64,000 bases of DNA. Source: Lewinellaceae bacterium. Its GTDB lineage: Bacteria; Bacteroidota; Bacteroidia; Chitinophagales; Saprospiraceae. Each line of letters begins with the position of its first letter. The stretch's first letter is position 1. Made by a program: the position numbers and the translations under genes. This document shows, piece by piece, positions 53,658 through 63,687 of the stretch. The stretch is from positions 310,001 to 374,000 of the forward strand of contig JADJUJ010000001.1 of the NCBI GenBank assembly GCA_016710765.1. The letters run 5' to 3'. The notes beneath the pieces were generated by a model, which saw nothing but the letters and a program-made list of their open reading frames with translations, was not told the DNA's origin and did not search any database.

Positions 53658-55331
53658 TTATTTACCCAGCAACACCATATCAAAGCCGGAATCAACAACG
53701 ACTTTCCCACCGGAAACTTTTACTTTCAAACCCGAGTAGTAGTCTTGCAACACGGTGCCATCGGCAAATACATTGCGCACCATTATTTCCTTTTTCCCTT
53801 TCGGCATATCCAAGCCTACCATCACAGCATCTGTATAGCCTTTTTTGGTGTAAACCCGCTTGAACACATAGGGCTTGGCCGACATCATTTTATGTACACC
53901 AGCGCCAACGGCAGGATGCGCCCGCCGAAACTGCCCCAGCTTTTGCCAGTGACTCAGCACATCAGAGACCCGAAAACCATTGCGAACCGTGCCATTGTTG
54001 ATCTCCTCCCAGTTCATAAAGGAACGCAGGGTAGCATCACCGCTGGTACCCGGGATATCGAGCATCCGGGCGGTTTCATCACCATAATATACCTGCGCCT
54101 GTCCGGGGCACAGCAAGAGTTTCGTGCCGGCTTCCAGGCAACGGGTGCGTTCCTTGTCGAACGGACCGCCGTCATCGTGCGAACTCAGGTAGTTCAGCAC
54201 CATTTTGCCTTTTAACGGGCCCGCCAATTGCGAGGAATACCGCGAGAAGAGTGTTTCGTACGATTTTTTTGCATCTTCCTTAAAACTGAAGTTGATGAGC
54301 CCGTCCAGGCCGTACTGAAAAAAGTCCACCTTTCGGTCGCCATAATCATACATCCGGTCGTTCTGAATGGAATAACCATATACTTCTCCAACCATATAAA
54401 AGGCGTTGTCGTCAAGCACCTGATCCGGATGTGCTTTCTTCCAATCAGCAAAAGCCTTATCGGCGTCCTTGCGGAGTTCTTCCCATACACTGGCTTCGGT
54501 ATGCTTGGTGGTGTCGCAGCGGAAGCCATCGAAGCCGTATTTACGGACATAATCGGTCAGCCATTTGTAAATGTAAAACCGAGGGGCTCTTGGGTATCCG
54601 GTATTGTTGAAAAAAGCATCCAGTTCTGATTTTTCCTTTTCATAACGGCCCTCTTTTTTCCACTTTTCCACCAGCTGTTGCGGAAGATCTACATTGGCAT
54701 TGCTTTCCGTGAGGATATCTGGCAGGTTTTTCACCAGTGCACAAGGCACCGATGTTTCATAAGAGTTATGCTTGCATTCGGGGGTTTCCCGAACCCAGTC
54801 GGAAGGCCACACAGGATCCTGTGATGTTACTGGCCCGGTGTGGTTCACCACCACGTCCATGACAACACGAATACCGTGACGGTGGGCCTTTTGCACCATT
54901 TCCGCCAGTTCTTCTTCCGTTCCAAAGTTGGGATCCAATCGGGTCCAATCCTGCGCCCAATAGCCGTGAAAGCCATAGTTGTCGCCATAACCTTCGTTGA
55001 CCACCCCATGGTCCTGCTCTACCACCGGGGTAAACCAGATGGCGTTGATGCCCAGTTGGTCAAAATAACCATCCTCAATTTTTTGGGTAATGCCCTTAAT
55101 ATCGCCACCCATGAAGCCCCGCAACTTGGCACATTCCACCGAGCGGTCGAAATTCACATCGTTGGCCTTATCGGCGTTGTAAAAACGATCGGTCATGAGG
55201 AAATACATATTGGCATTTTCCCAAACAAAAGGCGCTTTACCTTCACTTAGGCTAATGGCAGCATTGGGTCGTGGCGACGAACAGGCAAAGCACGCGAACA
55301 GTATAGCAGAAATGGCTATTTTTAACTTCAT
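53658..55331 (-). CDS. Alpha-amylase family glycosidase (GH13), lipoprotein
   Basis: A 557-residue enzyme with lipobox ending Cys17. GH13 motifs: DVVVNH (159-164), GFRCDTTKH with nucleophile Asp273, GEVYGY with acid/base Glu316, and LSSHDD with the transition-state Asp at 386 or 387. The C-terminal ~90 residues are a beta domain. It should degrade alpha-glucans at the cell surface or in the periplasm. It stands alone, divergent from clpB, and a repeat element lies 8 bp past its stop. Confidence 0.94.
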   Translation of the reverse strand: MKLKIAISAILFACFACSSPRPNAAISLSEGKAPFVWENANMYFLMTDRFYNADKANDVNFDRSVECAKLRGFMGGDIKGITQKIEDGYFDQLGINAIWFTPVVEQDHGVVNEGYGDNYGFHGYWAQDWTRLDPNFGTEEELAEMVQKAHRHGIRVVMDVVVNHTGPVTSQDPVWPSDWVRETPECKHNSYETSVPCALVKNLPDILTESNANVDLPQQLVEKWKKEGRYEKEKSELDAFFNNTGYPRAPRFYIYKWLTDYVRKYGFDGFRCDTTKHTEASVWEELRKDADKAFADWKKAHPDQVLDDNAFYMVGEVYGYSIQNDRMYDYGDRKVDFFQYGLDGLINFSFKEDAKKSYETLFSRYSSQLAGPLKGKMVLNYLSSHDDGGPFDKERTRCLEAGTKLLLCPGQAQVYYGDETARMLDIPGTSGDATLRSFMNWEEINNGTVRNGFRVSDVLSHWQKLGQFRRAHPAVGAGVHKMMSAKPYVFKRVYTKKGYTDAVMVGLDMPKGKKEIMVRNVFADGTVLQDYYSGLKVKVSGGKVVVDSGFDMVLLGK

Positions 55332-55350
55332 ACAAAGGAAATTTTAGTCG

Positions 55351-55521
55351 TTTAGAGAATGTGTTCGGATTTAACATTTGGATGGCTGGGTAGGCAAATT
55401 TTGTTTTGATCAAGGCATTTTTTAGATTCGTATACGGGTAATCCGGGTTTAAAAAATAACGACTAGCAGAAGAAAATTGGCCACCCAGGCGCCAAAATGT
55501 TAAATTCGAACAAGTTCTTAG
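55351..55521. repeat. Palindromic repeat element E (about 170 bp)
   Basis: Arms: TGTTCGGATTTAACATTTGG on the left (55362 onward) and complement of TTGTTCGAATTTAACATTTTG on the right (55495-55515), pairing over about 45 bases with several mismatches. The core CAAGGCATTTTTT begins at 55411, and AAAAAATAACG at 55451-55461, both exactly as in element D, with a different small hairpin between. It fills the divergent promoter region of amylase and clpB. Confidence 0.72.
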
Positions 55522-55747
55522 GCAAATGTACCGAGAATGAATCGGATTTGGGAGCATATTTGCCATCGGCTAAACTGCATTTTTGTCGCATACTTTTACA
55601 ATTTTGCCGACAAAATGACCCATACTTCGGGATTAACTGCCATTATTACACCCATACTACAGCAAAAGCAGCTTGGTCGCAAATTTGTTGTTAACACCTC
55701 AACCCCCACTCAACCTTCTAAACCATCTCAACTCCTCAACCTCTAAT

Positions 55748-58399
55748 ATGACATACGATAATTTCACCATCAAAGCGCAGGAAGCCATCCTCCAGGCACA
55801 GCAAATTGCCGCAGGATACGAACAGCAAAGTGTCGACTCCTCGCACTTGCTGAAAGGCATGCTGGCCATCGACGATTCGGTGGTCGATTTCCTCCTGAAG
55901 AAAGCCGGGATCAACCTGCCCCGGTTCGAACAAGACCTCGATAAACTCATCTGGGACACCCCACGTGTCCAGGGCGGGGGCGAAAAACAATACCTGAGCA
56001 ATGAGGCCAACAAAGCCATTGCCGCAGCCAAATCGTTGCTGAAAGATTTTGGCGACGAGTACATCTCGGTAGAACTTTTGCTGCTGGGCATTGCTAAAGG
56101 CAGCGATAAAACAGCCAAACTACTGCGGGAAAGTGGCGCCTCAATGGACACCCTGATTGCCGCAGTAAAAGAATTGCGAAAAGGCCGGAAGGTGACCGAT
56201 CAAAGCACTGATCAGGTATACAATGCCCTGAGTAAATACGCCATCAACCTCACCGATCTGGCAGAATCTGGCAAACTCGATCCGGTAATCGGCCGCGATG
56301 AGGAAATGCGCCGGGTGCTCCATATTCTAAGCCGGCGTAAAAAGAACAACCCCATCCTGATCGGCGATCCGGGTGTAGGTAAAACGGCCATTGTTGAAGG
56401 CATCGCCTGGCGGATTGTTCAGCAGGATGTGCCCGAAAACCTGCAATCAAAGAAAATCTTCTCCCTCGACCTTTCTGCCCTGATCGCCGGAGCCAAGTAC
56501 AAAGGAGAATTCGAAGAACGCCTCAAAGCCGTTATCAAGGAAGTGATCGATTCCAATGAGCAGGTCATTCTCTTTATCGATGAAATCCATACGCTCATTG
56601 GGGCTGGCGGCGGACAAGGCGCTATGGATGCCGCCAATATCCTGAAACCGGCCCTGGCACGCGGGGAACTGCGCACCATTGGCGCCACCACACTGGATGA
56701 GTACCAGAAATACTTCGAAAGCGATAAGGCTCTCGAGCGCCGTTTCCAATCGGTTTACGTCGACGAGCCCAGCATGGAGGACACCATTTCTATCCTCCGT
56801 GGCATCAAGGAAAAATACGAAAACTACCACAAGGTACAGGTACTCGATGAAGCCCTGATTGCCGCTGCCGAGCTTAGCCATCGCTACATCAGCGAGCGGA
56901 AACTCCCCGACAAAGCCATTGACCTCCTTGATGAGTCCGCTGCAAAACTGCGCCTCGAACTCGATTCCGTACCAGAGGAAATCGATGAACTCGACCGCAA
57001 ACTGCGCCAGCTCGAAATTGAGCGCGAGGCCATCAAGCGTGAAAACGATGAACGCAGACTCAACGTCATGAACAAGCAGATCGAGGATCTGCACGAAAAA
57101 CTCGACGGCCTGCGCGCCAAATGGCAAAGTGAAAAGGAAATCGTGGAGTCGATCCAAAAATCCAAGCAAAGAATTGAAGACCTTCAACTGCAATACCAAC
57201 GCGCCGAACGCGAAGGTAACCTGGAACAGGCCTCACGCCTCAAATACCAGGATTTGCCGGCACAGGAAGCCATGCTCAAGGTAGCAGAGGAAAAACTGGC
57301 GGCTTTGGCGCCAGAAAACCGCATGACCACGCAGACGGTCACGGCCAATGACATTGCCGATGTGGTGGCACGCTGGACCGGTATTCCGGTTGCCCGAATG
57401 CTACAGTCGGAACGCGAAAGGCTGTTGCACCTGGAAGCAGAATTGCACAAACGCGTAATTGGTCAGGACGAAGCCGTAGTGGCCGTTTCCGAGGCCATCC
57501 GACGCAATCGCGCAGGCCTGAGCGACCCCGATAAACCCATCGGCTCATTCATCTTCTGTGGTCCAACCGGTGTTGGTAAAACAGAATTGGCCAAAGCCCT
57601 CGCCGACGTGTTGTTCGACGACGAAAAAGCCATCACCCGCATCGACATGTCGGAATACCAGGAACGCCATGCCGTGAGCCGATTGGTGGGCGCTCCCCCC
57701 GGATATGTTGGCTATGAAGAAGGCGGACAATTGACGGAAGCCGTGCGCCGCAGGCCCTACAGCATCGTACTGCTCGATGAAATTGAAAAGGCGCACCCGG
57801 ATGTGTTCAACATCCTGTTGCAAGTACTCGACGATGGTCGTTTGACCGACAACAAAGGCCGGACCGCCAGCTTCAAAAACACCATCATCGTCATGACCAG
57901 TAACCTGGCCAGCGACCGCATAATGGAGGCTTTTGAAGACTATGAGGAAATGCCCGACAAACGCAAAGGCGAAGTGTTCGAAGCGGCCAAAGCGGAAGTG
58001 ATGGATGCTCTGAAATCCGAATTGCGCCCTGAGTTTTTGAATCGTATTGATGAGGTGATTGTGTTCCACCCGCTGCAAAAAGACCAGATGGGGCTAATCC
58101 TCCAAATCCTGCTCAAAGACGTTCGTGAAATGCTCGAACGCCAGGAACTCGAACTGGAAGTGACCAAAGATGCCGCCAAGATCCTGACAGAACACGGTTT
58201 CGATCCGGCCTACGGCGCCCGACCACTCAAACGCACCCTGCAGCGCGAACTGATCAACGAACTGGCCAAACACGTGCTGGCAGGCAACTATGTCAAAGGC
58301 GATACGGTCCTGATTGACGCCGATGGCGTCGGACTCGCTTTCGGCAGAAAAACCACGGTAAAAGGCAAAGAGGTGGTGACGAAGAAGTTGGATCTGTAG
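55748..58399 (+). CDS. clpB: ClpB disaggregase (AAA+ chaperone)
   Basis: An 883-residue ClpB/Hsp104. N-terminal Clp repeats (FTIKAQEAILQAQQIA, SSHLLKGML), AAA1 with Walker A GDPGVGKTAIVEG and the second AAA with GPTGVGKTELAKAL, a coiled-coil middle domain (about 400-530, LDRKLRQLEIEREAIKREN), and the C-terminal Clp domain (FLNRIDEVIVFHPL, FDPAYGARPLKRTLQRELIN). The start at 55748 (MTYDNFTIKAQ) is the family start; an upstream in-frame ATG at 55673 gives a Leu/Pro-rich lead that is not conserved. It works with DnaK to dissolve aggregates. Confidence 0.97.
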   Translation: MTYDNFTIKAQEAILQAQQIAAGYEQQSVDSSHLLKGMLAIDDSVVDFLLKKAGINLPRFEQDLDKLIWDTPRVQGGGEKQYLSNEANKAIAAAKSLLKDFGDEYISVELLLLGIAKGSDKTAKLLRESGASMDTLIAAVKELRKGRKVTDQSTDQVYNALSKYAINLTDLAESGKLDPVIGRDEEMRRVLHILSRRKKNNPILIGDPGVGKTAIVEGIAWRIVQQDVPENLQSKKIFSLDLSALIAGAKYKGEFEERLKAVIKEVIDSNEQVILFIDEIHTLIGAGGGQGAMDAANILKPALARGELRTIGATTLDEYQKYFESDKALERRFQSVYVDEPSMEDTISILRGIKEKYENYHKVQVLDEALIAAAELSHRYISERKLPDKAIDLLDESAAKLRLELDSVPEEIDELDRKLRQLEIEREAIKRENDERRLNVMNKQIEDLHEKLDGLRAKWQSEKEIVESIQKSKQRIEDLQLQYQRAEREGNLEQASRLKYQDLPAQEAMLKVAEEKLAALAPENRMTTQTVTANDIADVVARWTGIPVARMLQSERERLLHLEAELHKRVIGQDEAVVAVSEAIRRNRAGLSDPDKPIGSFIFCGPTGVGKTELAKALADVLFDDEKAITRIDMSEYQERHAVSRLVGAPPGYVGYEEGGQLTEAVRRRPYSIVLLDEIEKAHPDVFNILLQVLDDGRLTDNKGRTASFKNTIIVMTSNLASDRIMEAFEDYEEMPDKRKGEVFEAAKAEVMDALKSELRPEFLNRIDEVIVFHPLQKDQMGLILQILLKDVREMLERQELELEVTKDAAKILTEHGFDPAYGARPLKRTLQRELINELAKHVLAGNYVKGDTVLIDADGVGLAFGRKTTVKGKEVVTKKLDL

Positions 58400-58484
58400 G
58401 GACTCATCTTGTGCCGAGCACTTAACGCATATTATAAGGTTGATTCAATTCAGACGCACCCATTTTTATTAATAAAAAATGCTC

Positions 58485-58527
58485 AAAACACCCGGCCGAT
58501 CCAACGCGATCGTCGGGTGTTTTCTTT
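58485..58527 (+). terminator. Terminator after clpB
   Basis: Stem AACACCCGGCCGATC with GATCGTCGGGTGTT (one mismatch, 6-base loop) followed by TTTCTTTT on the plus strand, 86 bp after the clpB stop. Confidence 0.85.
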
Positions 58528-58643
58528 TGCCCTGCACTGCCTAAAACTTTCTCCAACTACCCAATTCAAATGCTCCCTCTGGTTACAGATAGGGTTCTGT
58601 AAAAAGCTGTACTTAAAAGCCTTTTTTCCCGTACCTTCATCCC

Positions 58644-60086
58644 ATGCGATACGGATTGTCTTTTCTGCTTTGTATACTCCTGCTGCCACTTGTGGCGCAG
58701 CACGACTCCTTGCTCAACGCCTATCTGGCCAGTATCCGCGACAACCCGGCTGAACTCACCGCATTTTTTCAGCAGATGCCAAAAGGGGGCGACTTGCACC
58801 ACCACTACTCGGGTTCTATTTATGCCGAATCCTACCTGCAAGCGGCCATCGACAGCAACTTTTGGGTGAACATGGTAACGCTGGAAGTGAGCACAACCCC
58901 TGCCCCAAAAACGTCGGACTGGGAAAGGTTTTCTACCTTGGAAAAACAAGGCCTGCTCGATCTTTACCGGGAGAAAATACTACGCTCCTGGTCGGTAAAA
59001 GACTATCCTTTCCAGGCCGACCTGCCACCCGACCAACATTTTTTCGCCACTTTCGGGCGGTTCAGCGAAGCCAAAAGCGATTTCGGGCCAGGCTCCCTCA
59101 GCAGCTTTGCTGCCGGACTGCTGGAGCTGAAACATCGCGCAGTGCTGGAAAATGTACAGTACATCGAAACCATGTTCACCGGTGTGCGTTGTCCGGAGGC
59201 TGTGCTTCCCAACCGTTACAATGGCATCCTGGAAAACTTGCAACAGCAAAAAAAATCGGATGCCCTCCAGGACACCCTGGCCATTCTTTACAATAAAATT
59301 GATGTAAGCTCCAATGCCTGTGCTGCTGCCTATGCTGGTTTGTTGGAAAGCCTGCACGACAGCTTGCAAATCGACGACGATCATTTTACCCTGCGGTACC
59401 AAACTTTTGCCGTGCGCACCGTCCCCCCTGTTCAGGTTTTTACCCGCCTCGTTGCCTGTTTTATGGCCGCCGAAGCAAGCCCTTTGATTGTGGGGGTTAA
59501 CATCGTAGCGCCGGAAAATGATCCTGTTTCGATGCGCGATTACTGGCTTCACATGGAGATGTTTCGCTTTTTGCACCACCTTTTTCCCAATGTGAAATAC
59601 GCCATGCATGCCGGCGAACTTACCCTGGGCATGGTTCCGCCGGAGGAACTCAGCTGGCACATCAGCGAAGCAGTATTCCGGGCTGGCGCCCGCCGCATTG
59701 GGCATGGCGTCGACCTTGCCTATGAAACCAATCCCTACGCGCTGCTCGACTCCATGCGGCAACGCGGGGTTGCCATTGAGATCAACCTGAGCAGCAACGA
59801 ATTTATCCTGGGGGTAAAGGATGGCCGGCACCCCATTTCGCTCTATCGCCGCTTTGATGTGCCGATGGTAATTTCTACCGACGATGCCGGCGTGTTGCGC
59901 AGCAACCTCACCGAACAGTACGTCCTCCTGGCCACCCGGTACCCGGAATTTTCCTATACCGAAATCCGGGAGCTGGTGTTCAACTCTGTGCACTATTCCT
60001 TTGTGGAAGACAATGCCCTGAAAGCCAGCCTGCTGGCCAGGCTGGAAGCGCAATTCGGGGCCTTCGAGGAGCGCGTGCTGCGGTAG
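58644..60086 (+). CDS. Exported adenosine deaminase family protein
   Basis: A 480-residue ADGF/adenosine-deaminase-type enzyme with signal peptide (1-18). Zinc and catalytic motifs are all present: GGDLHHHYSG with His52-His54, HAGELTLGM (about 315), RIGHGVDLAYE (about 345) and STDDAGVL (about 410). The export signal suggests it deaminates adenosine or a related compound outside the cytoplasm. Longer than cytosolic ADA (about 340 residues), as in the ADGF branch. It stands alone. Confidence 0.9.
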   Translation: MRYGLSFLLCILLLPLVAQHDSLLNAYLASIRDNPAELTAFFQQMPKGGDLHHHYSGSIYAESYLQAAIDSNFWVNMVTLEVSTTPAPKTSDWERFSTLEKQGLLDLYREKILRSWSVKDYPFQADLPPDQHFFATFGRFSEAKSDFGPGSLSSFAAGLLELKHRAVLENVQYIETMFTGVRCPEAVLPNRYNGILENLQQQKKSDALQDTLAILYNKIDVSSNACAAAYAGLLESLHDSLQIDDDHFTLRYQTFAVRTVPPVQVFTRLVACFMAAEASPLIVGVNIVAPENDPVSMRDYWLHMEMFRFLHHLFPNVKYAMHAGELTLGMVPPEELSWHISEAVFRAGARRIGHGVDLAYETNPYALLDSMRQRGVAIEINLSSNEFILGVKDGRHPISLYRRFDVPMVISTDDAGVLRSNLTEQYVLLATRYPEFSYTEIRELVFNSVHYSFVEDNALKASLLARLEAQFGAFEERVLR

Positions 60087-60136
60087 TGCTGCCTGGTTTC
60101 GCGCAGATTTATGCGGATTATGGACACGGAATTTTC

Positions 60137-60484
60137 ACCCCCCTTCTCCCCCCTCCAGGGGGGACATTCGCACCCAACTCCGTACTAAACTGCAAATCGG
60201 TTAATACCGAAGCTGAGTGCAGGAAGGCCCTATCACAAGCCATTTCATCGCCAATATTTCCAATTATTATTTCGAAAAGCCGCGTATGTAATAGAGGCCG
60301 TGGCGTTTAGTGAGGGCGTGACTTTGAGTCACACCCTCACTACGCCCGATCGGAATTTTATTTTATAACTGAATTTTATTAAGCCCTTATGAGACAGCCT
60401 ATACTACCGCCCAACTCCCTGCAAAACTCATAATAGCTTAGTAGCGAAGCTGATCCCCCCTCGAGGGGGGCGAAGGGGGGTGAC
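60137..60484. repeat. Inverted pair of C-rich repeats around a hairpin in a 574-bp gap
   Basis: CACCCCCCTTCTCCCCCCTC near 60142 and its inverted near-copy (60448-60480, GAGGGGGGCGAAGGGGGG plus TG) flank about 300 bp with no ORF. In the middle is a strong hairpin, AGTGAGGGCGTGACT with AGTCACACCCTCACT (60309-60343). The word GAAGCTGA occurs just inside each flank. No gene was found in 60087-60660 apart from this. Confidence 0.5.
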
Positions 60485-60660
60485 ATTCCGTGTGCACAAT
60501 CGGTGTGAAACAAAAAAATCCGCCTCCCCTGTTCACACTTTCCCCACCCCCAACATTAAGTGTAGCGCAATCGGCTCCCGCCTTCAAGATCCCATGCTTA
60601 CCAAAAACCGCCCAACCAAATGAAGACCGCACGCTTCATCCTTTTTTCTTCTGTAGCCGG

Positions 60661-61839
60661 CTACATTTTAATAACACGTCCTACCATGAACTGTTCGCCC
60701 TGCCAGGCGTGTACCATGTACATGCCTGCAGGCAATTCGGTCAGCTGCATTTCTGTACCCTGGCTGCGCCCTACTTCCCGACCGTTCAGATCGTACAGTA
60801 CCAGCGCTTCAGCGCCTTCCACCCGAACCCAGTCGGAGGTAGGGTTGGGGTAAATGTTCAGGTTAGCCACCAATGGCGTGCTCGTGCCGGAAGCAGGATT
60901 CACCACCCCGTCAATGGCACGCAACAGCGAATATTGTTTCAAGTTAGCCGCCAGTACATCCTGGCCAAGTTCCCACATCATCACGCCCAGTAAACCATTT
61001 TCGATGGCCAGCGATGTTTTGGCCTGAATGGTAGGAATGCCGTTGTACCAGCGTTGGTCAACATTATCAACAACCGCATAATCAGTACTGAGCCCTACCA
61101 TGTACCGGTAGGTAAAGGAACTGACCGGGCTGTTGGCAAAATTATAGCCATAGAAAGGCATGCCCAGGGTCAGTTTGTTCGCTGGGACACCCTGGTTCAG
61201 CCAATAAGCAATACAATCCTCTGCCCACCAGTAGGGCGAATGCTGACCGGGATTGGACGGATCCCAGGGGCCACGCAGGTCATACACCATCATGTTTACC
61301 CAATCAAATGCCGCCAGGGCAGCGTTGCTCACCTGCGGGTAACGATAGGAGCCGGGAAGCGCTGCCGTCAGTGGAATACCATGTGCGGCCAAAGCAGGCT
61401 TTAACTCCGTAATAAACGGACTGTAATATTGGTCTACATACTGCCATTCCAGGTCGATGTCCACCCCGTCAATATTATTGTTCAGCGCGTACTGTACAAT
61501 ATTTTGAATAAAAGTGGGACGGTTGGCCGGCAAAAGCCAGAAATCCCAGGCATCGTTGATGGCCGGGGGCAAATACCCACCCGCAAGTGAAATGAAAGCC
61601 TCAGCACCGGCATTGTGGATGGCGCTAACTACCGGGGTAAGGCTGTAGCCATCGGCTGATAAATTTCCAGCCATATTAGGGTTGATGAACGCGATGTTCA
61701 CGTGGGTGCAATATTGCAATTCGATTTGGGAAAGATTGTCGAAACGGTACGTTGGCAGGTAGCCTACCACTTTAAAGGCATTTTGTGCCGTTCCAACTGC
61801 TGCCGAGAAGAGCAGCAGCACAAGTAGCGTTTTGCGCAT
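60661..61839 (-). CDS. GH18 glycosidase with T9SS sorting domain
   Basis: A 392-residue secreted enzyme with signal peptide (1-19). The GH18 motif DGVDIDLEW is at residues 124-132 with catalytic Glu131, preceded by VNIAFINPN and ISLAGGY. Later YDLRGPW and GVMMWELGQD fit the family. The last ~75 residues form a T9SS sorting domain (LNIYPNPTSDWVRVEG, LTELPAGMYMVHAWQGEQFM). It would cut chitin or N-glycan-type GlcNAc links outside the cell. Stands alone, facing the TIGR03643 gene. Confidence 0.92.
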   Translation of the reverse strand: MRKTLLVLLLFSAAVGTAQNAFKVVGYLPTYRFDNLSQIELQYCTHVNIAFINPNMAGNLSADGYSLTPVVSAIHNAGAEAFISLAGGYLPPAINDAWDFWLLPANRPTFIQNIVQYALNNNIDGVDIDLEWQYVDQYYSPFITELKPALAAHGIPLTAALPGSYRYPQVSNAALAAFDWVNMMVYDLRGPWDPSNPGQHSPYWWAEDCIAYWLNQGVPANKLTLGMPFYGYNFANSPVSSFTYRYMVGLSTDYAVVDNVDQRWYNGIPTIQAKTSLAIENGLLGVMMWELGQDVLAANLKQYSLLRAIDGVVNPASGTSTPLVANLNIYPNPTSDWVRVEGAEALVLYDLNGREVGRSQGTEMQLTELPAGMYMVHAWQGEQFMVGRVIKM

Positions 61840-62051
61840 ACAATCGGTTTTGGATGATGATTAATGACCTGTTTACCTACTCAGCCCATTCAATACAACA
61901 ACGCCAGGTGGGACAGATTTCAGGAGAAAAGATAATCAACCGTGAAAATACGCACCGTCATGAAATTTACACCGAAATATTTCTTGCGGCCATTGCGCCG
62001 ATTCCTGGTAAAAGCACAAAACCTTCCTGCCGCCCCACTTGTTTACGCTAC

Positions 62052-62345
62052 ATGATATCCTTATACCAGCAATTTCAGCTCACCGATGCAGATGTGAACC
62101 GCATTATTGAAATGGCTTGGGAAGACCGAACGCCTTTTGAAGCGATTCAAATACAATTCGGTTTGGTGGAGGCAGAGGTTATTGCCTTGATGCGTCGGGA
62201 AATGACCCGCCGGAACTGGCAAAAATGGCGCGCCCGGGTGCAGGGGCGCAAAACCAAGCACCTGCAGCAGCGGGAAGCCCGCGTCGGTCGTTTCCGCTGC
62301 AGCCGCCAACGCGACGTTTCACAAAACCGGATAAGTAAGCGCTGA
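62052..62345 (+). CDS. TIGR03643 family protein
   Basis: A 97-residue protein. The central block VNRIIEMAWEDRTPFEAIQI, QFGLVEAEVIALMRREM, and NWQKWRARVQGRKTKH matches TIGR03643, a short family of unknown function. The ATG at 62052 is chosen over in-frame Met codons further up because the family starts there. A Lys/Arg-rich end follows. It lies 132 bp before bshA. Confidence 0.85.
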   Translation: MISLYQQFQLTDADVNRIIEMAWEDRTPFEAIQIQFGLVEAEVIALMRREMTRRNWQKWRARVQGRKTKHLQQREARVGRFRCSRQRDVSQNRISKR

Positions 62346-62477
62346 TTGGTATCAGTTGTTCATCATTAAAGCAACTTGCGCCAAATCCCTGCGCATTTTT
62401 ATGAATAAAACCCCACCTTTGTTTTTAGCCTTGCAGATTATTGTAAAATCCTCCCCAAAACACCCAGCAGAAAAAAT

Positions 62478-63617
62478 ATGAAAATTGGCATTGTATGTTA
62501 TCCCACTTATGGTGGCTCCGGTGTTGTTGCCACTGAGCTCGGACTCGGGCTTGCCCGACGTGGCCATGAAGTGCACTTTATCACCTACCGGCGTCCGGTA
62601 AGGCTGGCACATTTTCATGAAAACGTATTCTACCACGAAGTCGACAACGAGGACTATCCGCTTTTCGAGTACCCTCCTTACGATACCGCGTTGGCTTCCA
62701 CCATTGTGGATGTGGTGAAATACCAGAAACTGGATATCCTGCACGTCCATTATGCCATTCCCCACGCAGCCGTGGCCTACATGGCCAAAAAAATCCTGCT
62801 GCAGGACGGGCGTTACCTGCCGGTGGTTACCACGCTGCACGGTACCGATATCACCCTTGTTGGCAACAACCGCACCTTTGCCCCGGTGGTGGAGTTTAGT
62901 ATTAATAAAAGCGACGGGGTCACCGCGGTATCCAATAGCCTGAAACAAGACACCCTGGATCGATTTAACATTCAGCGCGACATCAGGGTGATTTATAATT
63001 TTATCGATTTCGAGCGTTTCCGAAAAATAGACAAGGAGCATTTTAAAAAGATCATTGCGCCGCAAGGAGAGCGCATTATCGCCCATACTTCCAATTTCCG
63101 GAAGGTTAAACGCGTAGAAGATGTGGTTCAGATCTTCAAACGCATCAATAAAAAAGTTCCATCAAAGCTGCTCATGATCGGCGACGGCCCCGAACGGCCC
63201 AATGCCGAGCGGCTCTGCCGCGAATTAAAAATATGCGATGATGTGCGCTTTCTCGGCAAACAAGATGCCATCGAAGAACTGCTTGCTATTTGCGATCTCT
63301 TTGTTATTCCTTCGGAAAATGAAAGCTTCGGACTTTCCGCACTCGAAGCCATGGCTTGTGAAGTGCCGGTCATTTCCTCAGACAGTGGTGGACTTCCGGA
63401 GGTAAATATTCACGGAAAAACAGGGTTTCTCAGTGCCCCCGGCGATGTCGATGCGATGGCTGCTCATGCCATCGAATTGCTGCAAAACGAAGACATGCTG
63501 ATGCAGTTTAGAAAAAACGCACTCGAACAGGCTCGTCGGTTCGACATCCATAATGTGCTGCCCGAATACGAGGCCTATTACGAAGAGGTGCTGGCCAACA
63601 GTGTGGTGATTCAGTAA
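62478..63617 (+). CDS. bshA: N-acetyl-alpha-D-glucosaminyl L-malate synthase BshA
   Basis: A 379-residue GT4 enzyme. BshA signature: MKIGIVCYPTYGGSGVVATE, YRRPVRLAHFHENVFYHEVD, LHVHYAIPHAAVAYMAKKIL, TTLHGTDITLVG, and the donor-site VIPSENESFGLSALEAMACE. It catalyses the first step of bacillithiol synthesis, joining UDP-GlcNAc to L-malate, and implies that this organism makes the thiol. bshB and bshC are not in the window. Confidence 0.96.
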   Translation: MKIGIVCYPTYGGSGVVATELGLGLARRGHEVHFITYRRPVRLAHFHENVFYHEVDNEDYPLFEYPPYDTALASTIVDVVKYQKLDILHVHYAIPHAAVAYMAKKILLQDGRYLPVVTTLHGTDITLVGNNRTFAPVVEFSINKSDGVTAVSNSLKQDTLDRFNIQRDIRVIYNFIDFERFRKIDKEHFKKIIAPQGERIIAHTSNFRKVKRVEDVVQIFKRINKKVPSKLLMIGDGPERPNAERLCRELKICDDVRFLGKQDAIEELLAICDLFVIPSENESFGLSALEAMACEVPVISSDSGGLPEVNIHGKTGFLSAPGDVDAMAAHAIELLQNEDMLMQFRKNALEQARRFDIHNVLPEYEAYYEEVLANSVVIQ

Positions 63618-63687
63618 GGGGTAGAACAGTGGTTCCCCCAATATTTCCCTAGGTTTTCCAGCTGTTCACCCATTGTTCACTTATCGG

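Noticed and set aside
58980..60053. 357-residue minus-strand frame opposite the adenosine deaminase
   Set aside because: Overlaps a complete, motif-rich enzyme on the other strand.
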